Below, one piece after another: positions 31,442 through 39,809 of a stretch of 44,928 nucleotides of DNA (within the stretch, counting starts at the first letter, position 1; each line of letters starts with the position of its first letter). Origin of the DNA: Planctomycetota bacterium (GTDB taxonomy: Bacteria; Planctomycetota; UBA1135; GCA-002686595). The DNA lies in NCBI GenBank assembly GCA_028278425.1, contig JANQEJ010000203.1:1-44928 (forward strand), in the 5' to 3' direction. Under the pieces are notes generated by a model. That model had not been told where the DNA came from, did not search any database, and saw only the letters and a list, made by a program, of their open reading frames with translations. The translations under genes and the position numbers were made by a program.

Positions 31442-32692
31442 TTGAGCCCCCAGGACGCTTCGATTTTGACCAGGACGCTGATTCCGGAGAGCGACGACAG
31501 GCCGGGCGACGACCCGATCTTCGCGCTCCACGCCGAAGCCGTGCAACGCGCCGCGGCGGGCGAGGACGTGCTCGACGCGACGCTCGGCGCCCTGATGGAG
31601 GACGACGGCAGGCTCGCGATCATGCCGGCGGTGCACGAGGCGATGCGGCGCATCGATCCGGAGCGCTCGTCCGCCTACGCGCCCATCTCCGGGCCGCCGG
31701 AGTTCCTCGACGCGGTCGTGCGGGATCTCTTCGGCGAGGGGGTGCTCGCCGACAGCTCCGTCGCGGTGGCGACGCCGGGCGGTACCGGCGCGATCCACCA
31801 CGCGATCGTCAACTTCCTGGAGCCGGGACAGAAGCTCCTGACGACGTCCTACTTCTGGGGTCCCTACGGGATCATCGCGCAGCACACCCGGCGCGGCATC
31901 GAGACCTTCGAGATGTTCGACGGGAGCGGCGCGTTCCACGCGGAAGCGTTCCGCGCCGCCGTCGATCGCCAGGTCGAGGAGCAGGGCCGCGTTCTCGTCG
32001 TCTTCAACACGCCGTGCCACAACCCGACGGGGTACTCGCTCGACGACGGCGAGTGGGAGCGCGTCGTCGAGATTCTGAGCAACGCCGCCGAGCGCGCGCC
32101 GGTCGCGCTCGTCCTCGACCTCGCCTACGCGAAGTTCGGCGCGCCGGGCGCCATCCGCTGGCCGGCGTACGTCGAGCGGTTGCTCGGACGGGTCACCGTG
32201 CTGTGCGCTTGGACGGCCTCCAAGGCCTTCGCGCAATACGGGGGGCGCATCGGGGCGCTGGTCGCGCTTCACGCGGACGCCGACGAGCGGTCGAAGATCA
32301 AGAACGCGCTCGGCTACTCCTGCCGCGGGACCTGGTCGAACTGCAACCACCTCGGCATGCTCGCGGTGACGGAGCTCCTGCGCGACCCGGCGTTGCGCGA
32401 GCACTCGGAGCGCCAGCGCGAGCGCCTGCGCAAGCTCCTGAGCGAGCGCGTCGCCGCCTTCAACGAGCTGGCGGGCGCGCGCGGCCTCGCGTACCCGCGC
32501 TACGAGGGCGGTTTCTTCGTGGCGGTCTTCACGCGCGATCCGCACGGCACCGTCGAGCACATGAAGGGCGACGGCGTGTTCGTCGTCCCGCTCCCGGGCG
32601 CGGTGCGCGTGGCGATCTGCGCTACGCCCAAGGCGGCGGTGCCGCGGATGGTCGACGCGCTGGCCGCCGGCATCCGCGCCGCGGGGGGCTGA
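31442..32692 (+). CDS. PLP-dependent class I/II aminotransferase (aromatic/aspartate type)
   Basis: A 416-residue cytoplasmic enzyme of fold type I. PGGTGAIHHAIVNFLEPGQ, FNTPCHNPTGYSL (Asn194), DLAYAKFG (Asp226) and AWTASKAFAQYGGRIGAL (Lys261, the PLP Schiff base) define the family. The pattern of TGGTGA plus HNPTGY and TASKAF is closest to aromatic or aspartate aminotransferases of the Iα group. Translation probably starts at the TTG at 31442 because GAGGAG lies six bases upstream; an in-frame ATG at 31421 would place that ribosome site inside the protein. The uracil phosphoribosyltransferase-like gene follows after 4 bp. The substrate is not known. Confidence 0.85.
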   Translation: MSPQDASILTRTLIPESDDRPGDDPIFALHAEAVQRAAAGEDVLDATLGALMEDDGRLAIMPAVHEAMRRIDPERSSAYAPISGPPEFLDAVVRDLFGEGVLADSSVAVATPGGTGAIHHAIVNFLEPGQKLLTTSYFWGPYGIIAQHTRRGIETFEMFDGSGAFHAEAFRAAVDRQVEEQGRVLVVFNTPCHNPTGYSLDDGEWERVVEILSNAAERAPVALVLDLAYAKFGAPGAIRWPAYVERLLGRVTVLCAWTASKAFAQYGGRIGALVALHADADERSKIKNALGYSCRGTWSNCNHLGMLAVTELLRDPALREHSERQRERLRKLLSERVAAFNELAGARGLAYPRYEGGFFVAVFTRDPHGTVEHMKGDGVFVVPLPGAVRVAICATPKAAVPRMVDALAAGIRAAGG

Positions 32693-32696
32693 GCGC

Positions 32697-33506
32697 GTGC
32701 CCCAACAAGACGGGACGATCTTCGGCGGCTGGGAGGTCGCGCACCGCTACGGCGACCGCGTCCACATCCTGAACAACACGCACCTCCTGACGCTCCTGGC
32801 GCGGCTCTCGAGCAAGGAGGTCACCCACCCGGAGCTGCCCGCGCTGGTGCGCACGATCTACCGCGCGCTCCTGATCACGGTCTGCGGCAACGAGTTCCCG
32901 CGCACCGAGGCGGAGACGCCCACCCGGATGGTCGACTTCCATCCCGACGAGGGGATCTACCGCGGGCCGATCGTGGATTCGGCCACCCGTGCCGTCATCG
33001 TCGACGTGGTGCGCGGCGGGATCGTGCCCTCGCAGACGGTGTTCGAGATGCTCACCTCGGTCCTGCCGGCGGAGAACGTGCGGCTCGACCATCTCAGCAT
33101 GCAGCGCCTCGCGGACGAGCACGGCCACGTGACCGGCGTGGACCTGACCGGGAGCAAGATCGGCGGCTCGGTCGAGGGCTCGATCCTGCTCATGCCGGAT
33201 CCGATGGGCGCGACCGGCTCGACGTCCGTCCGCGCGATCGGCCACTACCTGGAGCACTACGGCAAGCCGAAGCTGATCGTCGCGATGCCGATGATCGCGA
33301 CGCCGGAGTTTCTGCGGTGCGTTCTGTCGCGCTTCGACAACGTCCTGGTCTACACCGCGCGCCTCGACCGCGGCATGTCGCCTCCGCGCGCGCTGGCCGC
33401 GCAGCCCGGCACGCACTGGGACGAGGAGCGCGGGCTCAACGACCTCGGCTACATCGTCCCCGGCGCCGGAGGCATGGGCGAGGTCCTCAACAACTCGTGG
33501 TGTTGA
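32697..33506 (+). CDS. upp: Uracil phosphoribosyltransferase-like protein
   Basis: A 269-residue phosphoribosyltransferase of the pyrimidine salvage type (uracil + PRPP to UMP). MPDPMGATGSTSVRAI is the PRPP loop (DPMLATG in classical Upp), VDVVRGGIVPSQTVFEML matches the RAG...M segment, and GLNDLGYIVPGAGGMGEVL matches the C-terminal uracil-binding YIVPGLGDAGDR region. It is longer than usual Upp (about 210) and its PRPP and uracil loops vary (DPMGATGS, GAGGMGE), so specificity could differ. It starts with GTG, 4 bp after the aminotransferase, and overlaps the cytochrome c gene, so all three form an operon. Confidence 0.78.
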   Translation: MPQQDGTIFGGWEVAHRYGDRVHILNNTHLLTLLARLSSKEVTHPELPALVRTIYRALLITVCGNEFPRTEAETPTRMVDFHPDEGIYRGPIVDSATRAVIVDVVRGGIVPSQTVFEMLTSVLPAENVRLDHLSMQRLADEHGHVTGVDLTGSKIGGSVEGSILLMPDPMGATGSTSVRAIGHYLEHYGKPKLIVAMPMIATPEFLRCVLSRFDNVLVYTARLDRGMSPPRALAAQPGTHWDEERGLNDLGYIVPGAGGMGEVLNNSWC

Positions 33507-33871
33507 GGCGCGGGCTCGCGACCGTCGCCACGGTCGGGATCGGGGCGCTCGGCGCCGCCTGCATGCTCCCGCGCGATCCTCCGCCCGGCGCGAGCGGGCC
33601 GATGATCTACGAGTACCAGAACTGCGCCAACTGCCACGGCGAGGACCGGCGAGGGAAGACGCAGGGGCCGCCGCTCACCAACCTGGCGGAGCACTGGACG
33701 CGCGCGAACCTGATCCAGTACCTCGCCGACCCGAAAAGCTGGATCGACCGAACGCCCCGGCTGCGGAAGATGCGGTCGGAGTATTCCGGCGAGATGTCGT
33801 CCTACGGCAACCTGACCTACGCGGAGCGCAAGGTCCTGGCGGAGTGGCTGCTCACAGAAGCGTCAGATTGA
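33500..33871 (+). CDS. Small c-type cytochrome, membrane- or lipid-anchored
   Basis: A 123-residue protein from GTG at 33500 (or 122 from TTG at 33503, a TTGA overlap with the upstream stop). The N-terminus LRRGLATVATVGIGALGAAC is a signal or lipoprotein-like anchor. The haem site is CANCH (42-46), then KTQGPPLTNLAE, and Met residues in RLRKMRSEYSGEMSSYG are candidate axial ligands. This is a single-haem electron carrier facing outward. Its 3' end overlaps the convergent giant repeat-protein gene by 20 bp. It is the last gene of the aminotransferase operon, which is an odd pairing. Confidence 0.82.
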   Translation: MLRRGLATVATVGIGALGAACMLPRDPPPGASGPMIYEYQNCANCHGEDRRGKTQGPPLTNLAEHWTRANLIQYLADPKSWIDRTPRLRKMRSEYSGEMSSYGNLTYAERKVLAEWLLTEASD

Positions 33872-36800
33872 GGTCGCGCACCTCTTCGCCGTTGAGCTGA
33901 ACGGTGCCCTTCGCGGACTTGCCGCCGTCCGTCGCCGTGACCGTGTAGTTGCCGGGCGGCAGCGCGTTGAAGTGCCGCGTCGGATCGTCCTTGCCGGTCC
34001 ACTTGAAGTGCGTGCTGTAGTCGCGACCCGTCTCGTCCACCACTTGAACGCCGGCCGAGACCTGCTCGCCCGCCTCGTTCTGGACGACGACGCGCAGGAG
34101 CGTCGCGGGGCCGAGCTCCAGGTCGACCCGCGTTTCCTCTTGGACGCGCACCTGAACGCGCTCCAGCTTCGCCGTGGCGAGGCCGTCCTTGAAGGCGCCG
34201 ACCGTGTAGTCGCCGGGCGGCAGGCCTTGGACCTCGTAGCGGCCGCCCGCGTCGGTGCGCACCCAGCCCCGCGAGACCGATTGGCCCTGGGGGTCGCGCA
34301 CGTACACGCGCGCCTCGGAAGCGGCGGAGCCGTCGGCGTGGAACACGCGTCCCCCGATGGAGCCGGCGGCCTCGAGGTGCAGGTCGACGCCGGTGACGTG
34401 GGCGTTCGCGGCGACGACGACGTTCTCGACGGAGTTGCGCGCGAAGCCCTCGGCGGTGTTCACCCAGCGACCGTGCGGGCCGCCCGCCTCGACCGTCCAC
34501 GTCCCCGCGGGGATCGAGCGCAGCTCGTAATACCCGTCGTCGTCGGTGACGTCGGAGGAGTGGCCCCAGCCGTGCTCGCCTTCCTCGGATCGGCGGGACG
34601 CGCTCACCTGGATCGCCGCGACGGGGCCGTCGGGACCGAACACGCGGCCCGAGATGCGCCCGACGGGGTAGGCGATGTCGACGCGGTACTCGTCGGTCTC
34701 CGGGATGACCTCCTCGAGGGAGAAGTTCGTACCGCCCCGCGGCTGCCAGAGCTGGATCGAGTAGGTCCCGGGCTGCGAGACGATCGCGCTGTAGTTGCCG
34801 TCGGAGTCCGTCTCGGCGTCGACCGAGCTCTGCGAGCCCTCGTCCTGCAGGCGCAGCCAGATGTGGACGCCCGCCATGGGCTCGTCGCCCGCGAGCACCG
34901 TTCCGTGGATCCGCACGGGGTTGAGTTGCGGCGGCGCGAGCACCACGTGCGCGGTCCGCCCGTCGGCGACCTCCACCTCCGCGCGCCGTTCGAGGATGTC
35001 GAGATCCTCCCCGGCCTGTCCCAGCGCCTTGGCCTCTTCGTCGCTCCCGGGCGCCGACACGGTGTACTCGCCGGGCGGGAGGTGCTCGAAGAAGAAGGTG
35101 CCTTCGGCGTCCGTTTGGGTCGAGGTCCGGCGGCCGATGCCCCGACCCCAGACCTGGACCGTGCGCCGCGCCGCCGGCTTGCCGTCGGTGGCGAGGAGCT
35201 CGCCGGTGATGCGGCCGCCGACGCGCAACGCGAGCTCGACGCGGTCCGCGACCGAGCCGGGGGCGAGCTCGAGCGAGAGCTCTTCGCTGGCGGCGTAGCC
35301 GTTCGCCGTGGCGACGATCTCGACAGGGCCGGTCGGGGCTTCCTCGACGAGGAAGTAGCCGTTCTCGTCCGTTTGCACGTCCCGGTCCGTGTCGGGGCGC
35401 CAGCCCCAGTAGTTGCGGAACCTTCGCTCCGCCTCCACCTCGACCTTGGCGTTCGCGACCGGCGCGCCGTTCGGGGCGCGGACGAAGCCGCTGAGCCGCG
35501 CGGCGCGCGGCAGCGTGATCACCAGCGGGTCCTTCGGCCCCGGGAGCTGGACCTGGTGCTCCTCGGAGAGCGAATGCCCCTCCGCCTCCGCGACGATGGT
35601 CCAGCGCCCCTCTTCGAGCGCGAGCTCGAACGTCCCGTCCGCCGCCTCGAACCGCTTCTGGCGCCGGTTCTTCGGGTTCCAGGAGTAGTTCTCGACGACC
35701 CGCTGCGCCGTCAGCTTGAACTCCTTCACCGGCGCGCCGACGTCGTCGACCACGCGTCCGGGGACGTCGAGGCCCGGGCCGAGCGTCAGCACGAGCCCGG
35801 AGGTGCCGCTCTCGACGCGGCTCTCGGCGGCGCGCCAGGTGGTGCGCTTCGTCTTCTCCTTCTCCTTGCCGGTGATCTTGCTGATCACCGTCACCTTCTC
35901 CTTGCGCGTGCCGCGCGCGTCGAGCCGGTAGCTCCCCTCGTCGAGCCCCGTGATCTCGAACCGTCCGTCGGAATCGGTCTTGAAGGTCGACTTCCGGGGG
36001 TCGCGCCAGCCGCGGTCCGATTCCTCGGCCTCGGCGTCCACGAAGGCGCCGGCGGCGGGCGTGCCGTCCGGCCAGAGCACGGTCCCGGCGATCGCGTTGC
36101 CGCGCTCGAGGACGAGCACGAACGACTCGTCGACGTGGCCGCGCTCGAGGTTCTCGAGGTTCGTCTCGTGCTTCTCGTAGCCCTTGGCGTCCGCCGACAA
36201 AGTCATGTTCCCCGGCGCGATGCCCTCGAGCCGGAAGGTCCCGTCCGCCTTGGTCATCCGGCTCCGGCGATGGCTGGGGCCCCACGAGCGCCCGCGGTTC
36301 TTCACCGAGGCCTGGACTTCCACCCCGGCGACGGGTTCGCCCTGGGGATCGACGACGCGGCCGGCCAGCGTCACGCCGTGCTCGAGCACGAGGTCGATCA
36401 CGCGATCCTCGCCGGCTTCGATCGAGAGCTCGTCGACCTCCTCCGCTTCGAAGGGCGCGAGGTCGATCTGCACCTCGTAGGTCAGGTGCGCGGGCAGGCC
36501 GTTGATCTCGTAGGTCAGGTCGTCGGCCACCTGGACCTTCTTCGACACCAGGCGGCGCCACGTGTTCGCGGTCTTGTCGACGCCGTAGCCGGCGACGTCG
36601 GCGCCGACGATCTCGCCGCCGTTCGAACCCTCGGGAGGCGTGACGGTTCCGACGATGCGGCCGCCGAGCAGGGGCTCGAGCACGATCGCCTCGCTCCCGA
36701 TGCTTTTCGTCTTGAGCTTGAGCGGCTTCTCCAGGTGCAGGTAGCTCGCGTCGATGTCGAGCCGGCCGGTCTTCGTGCGCTCGGAGAAGGCGACCCGGAA

Positions 36801-37229
36801 CGCGCCGTCGGGCGCGACCTCGACCTTGTGGTCGTCGCCGTGCTCGAAGTCCTTGCCCTTGGCGACGACGAAGACCCGCTCCGCGAGCGGCGTTCCCTCG
36901 GGGAAGACCACGCGCCCCTCGACCCAGTGCCCGGCGGCGAGCTCCGCCTCGTACGCGCCCGTCGCCTCGCGGCGCTCCCCGACCGTCGCCACCGGCTCGC
37001 TCGCCTCTTCCTCCGGCGCCGCGGGCGCCGAGGCGAGCTTCGCCGGCGCCCGATCGGGCGCGTCGGGTTTCGCGCCCGGCTTCGCAACGGGGCTGGCGAC
37101 GGGCTGGGCGCCGTCGGCGCGGGCGGTCGACTCTCCTCCGGAATCGCCGAGCACGAGCCAGATCGCGCCGGCGGCGACGAGCAAGAGGAGCACGAGCAGG
37201 ACGGGCAGCGCGCGGTTGGACATCGGCAT
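33852..37229 (-). CDS. Giant membrane-anchored protein with about eleven carboxypeptidase-regulatory-like repeats
   Basis: An 1125-residue protein. The N-terminal VLLVLLLLVAAGAIWLVLG is a membrane anchor, followed by a Pro/Ala-rich linker to about residue 85. The rest is a chain of about eleven beta-sandwich units of the CarboxypepD_reg-like/MSCRAMM-B type. Each starts like GRVVDPQGEPVAGVEV or GTVLWPDGTPAAGA and ends like DGTFRLEGIAPGNMTLSADA or GGRYEVQGLPPGDYTVGAFK. Such proteins are surface-exposed scaffolds. GGAG precedes the ATG at 37229, and an ATG at 37223 is also possible. It lies 37 bp downstream of the Lon-related protease gene, on the same strand, so the two may be co-transcribed. 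The 3' end overlaps the cytochrome gene. Confidence 0.85.
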   Translation of the reverse strand: MPMSNRALPVLLVLLLLVAAGAIWLVLGDSGGESTARADGAQPVASPVAKPGAKPDAPDRAPAKLASAPAAPEEEASEPVATVGERREATGAYEAELAAGHWVEGRVVFPEGTPLAERVFVVAKGKDFEHGDDHKVEVAPDGAFRVAFSERTKTGRLDIDASYLHLEKPLKLKTKSIGSEAIVLEPLLGGRIVGTVTPPEGSNGGEIVGADVAGYGVDKTANTWRRLVSKKVQVADDLTYEINGLPAHLTYEVQIDLAPFEAEEVDELSIEAGEDRVIDLVLEHGVTLAGRVVDPQGEPVAGVEVQASVKNRGRSWGPSHRRSRMTKADGTFRLEGIAPGNMTLSADAKGYEKHETNLENLERGHVDESFVLVLERGNAIAGTVLWPDGTPAAGAFVDAEAEESDRGWRDPRKSTFKTDSDGRFEITGLDEGSYRLDARGTRKEKVTVISKITGKEKEKTKRTTWRAAESRVESGTSGLVLTLGPGLDVPGRVVDDVGAPVKEFKLTAQRVVENYSWNPKNRRQKRFEAADGTFELALEEGRWTIVAEAEGHSLSEEHQVQLPGPKDPLVITLPRAARLSGFVRAPNGAPVANAKVEVEAERRFRNYWGWRPDTDRDVQTDENGYFLVEEAPTGPVEIVATANGYAASEELSLELAPGSVADRVELALRVGGRITGELLATDGKPAARRTVQVWGRGIGRRTSTQTDAEGTFFFEHLPPGEYTVSAPGSDEEAKALGQAGEDLDILERRAEVEVADGRTAHVVLAPPQLNPVRIHGTVLAGDEPMAGVHIWLRLQDEGSQSSVDAETDSDGNYSAIVSQPGTYSIQLWQPRGGTNFSLEEVIPETDEYRVDIAYPVGRISGRVFGPDGPVAAIQVSASRRSEEGEHGWGHSSDVTDDDGYYELRSIPAGTWTVEAGGPHGRWVNTAEGFARNSVENVVVAANAHVTGVDLHLEAAGSIGGRVFHADGSAASEARVYVRDPQGQSVSRGWVRTDAGGRYEVQGLPPGDYTVGAFKDGLATAKLERVQVRVQEETRVDLELGPATLLRVVVQNEAGEQVSAGVQVVDETGRDYSTHFKWTGKDDPTRHFNALPPGNYTVTATDGGKSAKGTVQLNGEEVRDLNLTLL

Positions 37230-37266
37230 CGTTCTCCGCGGGAGGCCGGGTCCACCATCCTACGAT

Positions 37267-39684
37267 CTAGTCGTCGGACTCTTCGGATTCCTCCTCCGCT
37301 TCGTCGCCTCCGTAGAGCGCCGCCGGGCTCAGGAGCGTCTTCTCCCAGTATTCCATCGCCTTCTCCACCGCGAGGTAGAGCAGCGTTCCCTCGGGGTAGC
37401 CCTCCGGGCCGCGCTCGCCGGCGGGCATGCCGGTGAGCAGCTCGAGCGCCTCCAGGACGTTGGAGACGGAGTAGACGTGGAAGCTCCCCTCCGCGCACGC
37501 GGCGACGACGTCCTCGCGGAGCATCAGGTCGCCGGCGTTGGACTGCGGGATGATCACGCCCTGGTCGCCGGTGAGCTCCGTTCCGCGGCAGGTGTCGAAG
37601 AAGCCCTCGATCTTCTCGTTCACGCCGCCGATCGCCTGGATGCGGCCGTGCTGGTCGATGGCGCCGGTGATCGCGAGGTTCTGGCGGATCGGAACGTCGG
37701 TGAGCGCGCTCAGGAGGCAGCAGATCTCGGCGCCGGACGCGGAGTCGCCGTCGATGCCGCCGTAGCTCTGCTCGAAGGCGAGCGAGGCGCTGAAGGCCAG
37801 CGCGTGCTCGGTGTGCAGCAGGTGGCGCAGCAGGCCGCCGAGGATGTGGAAGCCCTTGGTGTGGATCTGTCCCGAGAGCGAGGCGCGTCCCTCGATGTCG
37901 ATCACGCCCGCGCTGCCCGGGCCGATCGTCGCGGTGATCCGCGCGGGGAAACCGTAGGTGAGCATGCCCGCCTGCATCACCGCGAGGCCGTTGATCTGGC
38001 CGACGACCTCGCCCTTCGTCTGCACGTAGATCGTGCCCTCCTTCAGGAACTTCTGGAAGCGGCGCGAGGGGAGGTCGGCGCGCTGCCGCGTGCGCTTGAC
38101 GGTCTCCCGGACGTCGTCGCCGGTGACGACGTCGCCCTCGCGGCGGTTGGCGAGGAACTGCGCCTCGCGCGCGATGTCCCCGATGCGCGCGAAGCGCGCG
38201 GTCAGCTTGCCGCTGCGCGAGGCGATGCGCGCGCCGTGCTCGGCGAGCGCGCAGACGGCGCTCTTGTGGAACGGAAGGAGCCCCTCCTCGTCGGCGATGC
38301 GGGCGAGCACGCCGGCGTACTGGCTGACGCCCTCCGGCCCGCGGTCGATCTCGCTGTCGAAGTCCGCCAGGACCTTGAAGAGATGCCCGAAGTCGGGGTC
38401 GTTCTGGTCGAGGAGGTGATAGATCCCGCCGTCGCCGACCAGGATGACGCGCAGCTTGACGGAGATCGGCTCGGGCTTGACCGATTGCTGCAGGAACGGG
38501 AAGCCCATCTCCTGCGGGACGATCTCCAGCTTGCCCGTGCGGAGCGTGCGCATCAGGACCTTCCACGCGCCGGGCTCGCTCAACACGTCGCGGGCGTCGA
38601 GGATCAGGTAGCCGCCGTCCGCGCGCAGGAGCGAGCCGGCGCGGATCATCGTGTAGTCGCTCGGCATCGGCCCCCGCTGGCTCCACTCGCGATCGACCGA
38701 GCCGAGCAGGTTGGTGAGCGTCGGCGTGTTCTCGATCACGATCGGACAGGTGGGATCCTCCTCGCGCTCGAGCAGGAGGTTGACGCCGTAGAGCCGGATC
38801 GGGTCCTCGCCCTCGACGGCCGGTGCCGAAATCCGGTCGATCACGTCGTCGACCAGCTCTTCCAGGAACGCGCCGACGTCGTCGCCGGGGAACGCCGCCC
38901 GAATCCCGATGACCTGCTCGTCAAGGATCGCGCGGGCGGTGCCCTCGACCAGCGTCTGCAATTGCTGCCCGGTCTCGGCGCGGTCCTTCTGGACCTTTTG
39001 CGTCACCTCCACGAGCCGCTTCGCGAACTCGGGCGACTTCTCGCGCCAGGCAGCGTGGTCGGCGTCGCTGATCTTGCCCTGGCGATGAAGGCTCTCGAAC
39101 TCCTCGGGCGCGACCGGCTTCCCGTTGACGACGGGGAGGATCGCGGTCTGCAGCGCGGGCCCCGCCTGGCGCTGCACGAGGGCCATGCGCGCGGCGCGCA
39201 GGTCGTCCTCGAACGGCTGCGTGATCGCGTCCATGCGCGCCTTCGCCGCGGCCTCGATCGCCTCGCGCCGTTCCTTGACCGTGTCGCTGGAGAGCGCCTC
39301 GCCCAGCCCGCTGCGGACGAAGTCGGCGAGCTGGCGCACGCGCAGGCGGAACTTTCGCCCCTGGCCGGGCGGAAGCGTGATCAGGCGCGGCCGGTCCGAT
39401 TGCGAGAAGTTGTGCACGTAACAGCGGTCCTGCTTGAGCGTGCACGTCGGGAGCAGCTCGTCGAGCAGCCGACGGACCATCGTCATGCGACCGGTCCCGG
39501 TCAACCCGCGGACGAAGACGTTCTGCCCCGGGGCGTCGCACTCGATCCCGAAGCGCAACGCCTCGAGCGCCGACGGTTGTCCGACGACGCCGGCGACGGA
39601 CTCGACCTCAGCGGTGGTTTCAAAGTCGAGCTCGGCGGGGTCGCACCGCCAGCGGAGCGCTTCGGGCGGTAGGGAAGAGGACAT
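37267..39684 (-). CDS. Lon-related AAA protease (AAA_32/LonH-like)
   Basis: An 805-residue protease of the Lon superfamily with a modified ATPase part. The Walker-A-like sequence GLTGTGRMT (60-68) has Arg66 where Lys is usual, a known feature of the AAA_32/YcbZ group. A long helical insert spans about 135-290. The C-terminal Lon protease domain has the catalytic pair: Ser648 in GDSASGAE and Lys691 in GGVNEKIEG. A tail of Asp/Glu/Ser residues ends the chain. Such enzymes degrade or process cytoplasmic proteins, and ATP use may be impaired. The giant repeat protein follows. The gene is divergent from the kinase gene across 125 bp. Confidence 0.88.
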   Translation of the reverse strand: MSSSLPPEALRWRCDPAELDFETTAEVESVAGVVGQPSALEALRFGIECDAPGQNVFVRGLTGTGRMTMVRRLLDELLPTCTLKQDRCYVHNFSQSDRPRLITLPPGQGRKFRLRVRQLADFVRSGLGEALSSDTVKERREAIEAAAKARMDAITQPFEDDLRAARMALVQRQAGPALQTAILPVVNGKPVAPEEFESLHRQGKISDADHAAWREKSPEFAKRLVEVTQKVQKDRAETGQQLQTLVEGTARAILDEQVIGIRAAFPGDDVGAFLEELVDDVIDRISAPAVEGEDPIRLYGVNLLLEREEDPTCPIVIENTPTLTNLLGSVDREWSQRGPMPSDYTMIRAGSLLRADGGYLILDARDVLSEPGAWKVLMRTLRTGKLEIVPQEMGFPFLQQSVKPEPISVKLRVILVGDGGIYHLLDQNDPDFGHLFKVLADFDSEIDRGPEGVSQYAGVLARIADEEGLLPFHKSAVCALAEHGARIASRSGKLTARFARIGDIAREAQFLANRREGDVVTGDDVRETVKRTRQRADLPSRRFQKFLKEGTIYVQTKGEVVGQINGLAVMQAGMLTYGFPARITATIGPGSAGVIDIEGRASLSGQIHTKGFHILGGLLRHLLHTEHALAFSASLAFEQSYGGIDGDSASGAEICCLLSALTDVPIRQNLAITGAIDQHGRIQAIGGVNEKIEGFFDTCRGTELTGDQGVIIPQSNAGDLMLREDVVAACAEGSFHVYSVSNVLEALELLTGMPAGERGPEGYPEGTLLYLAVEKAMEYWEKTLLSPAALYGGDEAEEESEESDD

Positions 39685-39809
39685 GGATGCAAGAATAACG
39701 GAGGCCCGGCGCGGCGGGAAATCGCGCGCCGGTGGAGTAGGATAGCCGGAAGACCCGCGGCTGACGCGCTTGCCGACGAGATCGTGGAAGGAAGACCCGT
39801 CGCTCGCCC

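Noticed and set aside
33504..33506. TGA after the last Cys codon of the phosphoribosyltransferase-like gene as a second Sec codon.
   Set aside because: The family ends near this point, the following frame is not family-like, and the cytochrome c gene starts in an overlapping frame.
33972..37436. An 1154-codon frame on the plus strand opposite the giant repeat protein.
   Set aside because: It has no recognisable motif and shadow-like composition; the minus frame has eleven clear beta-sandwich repeats.
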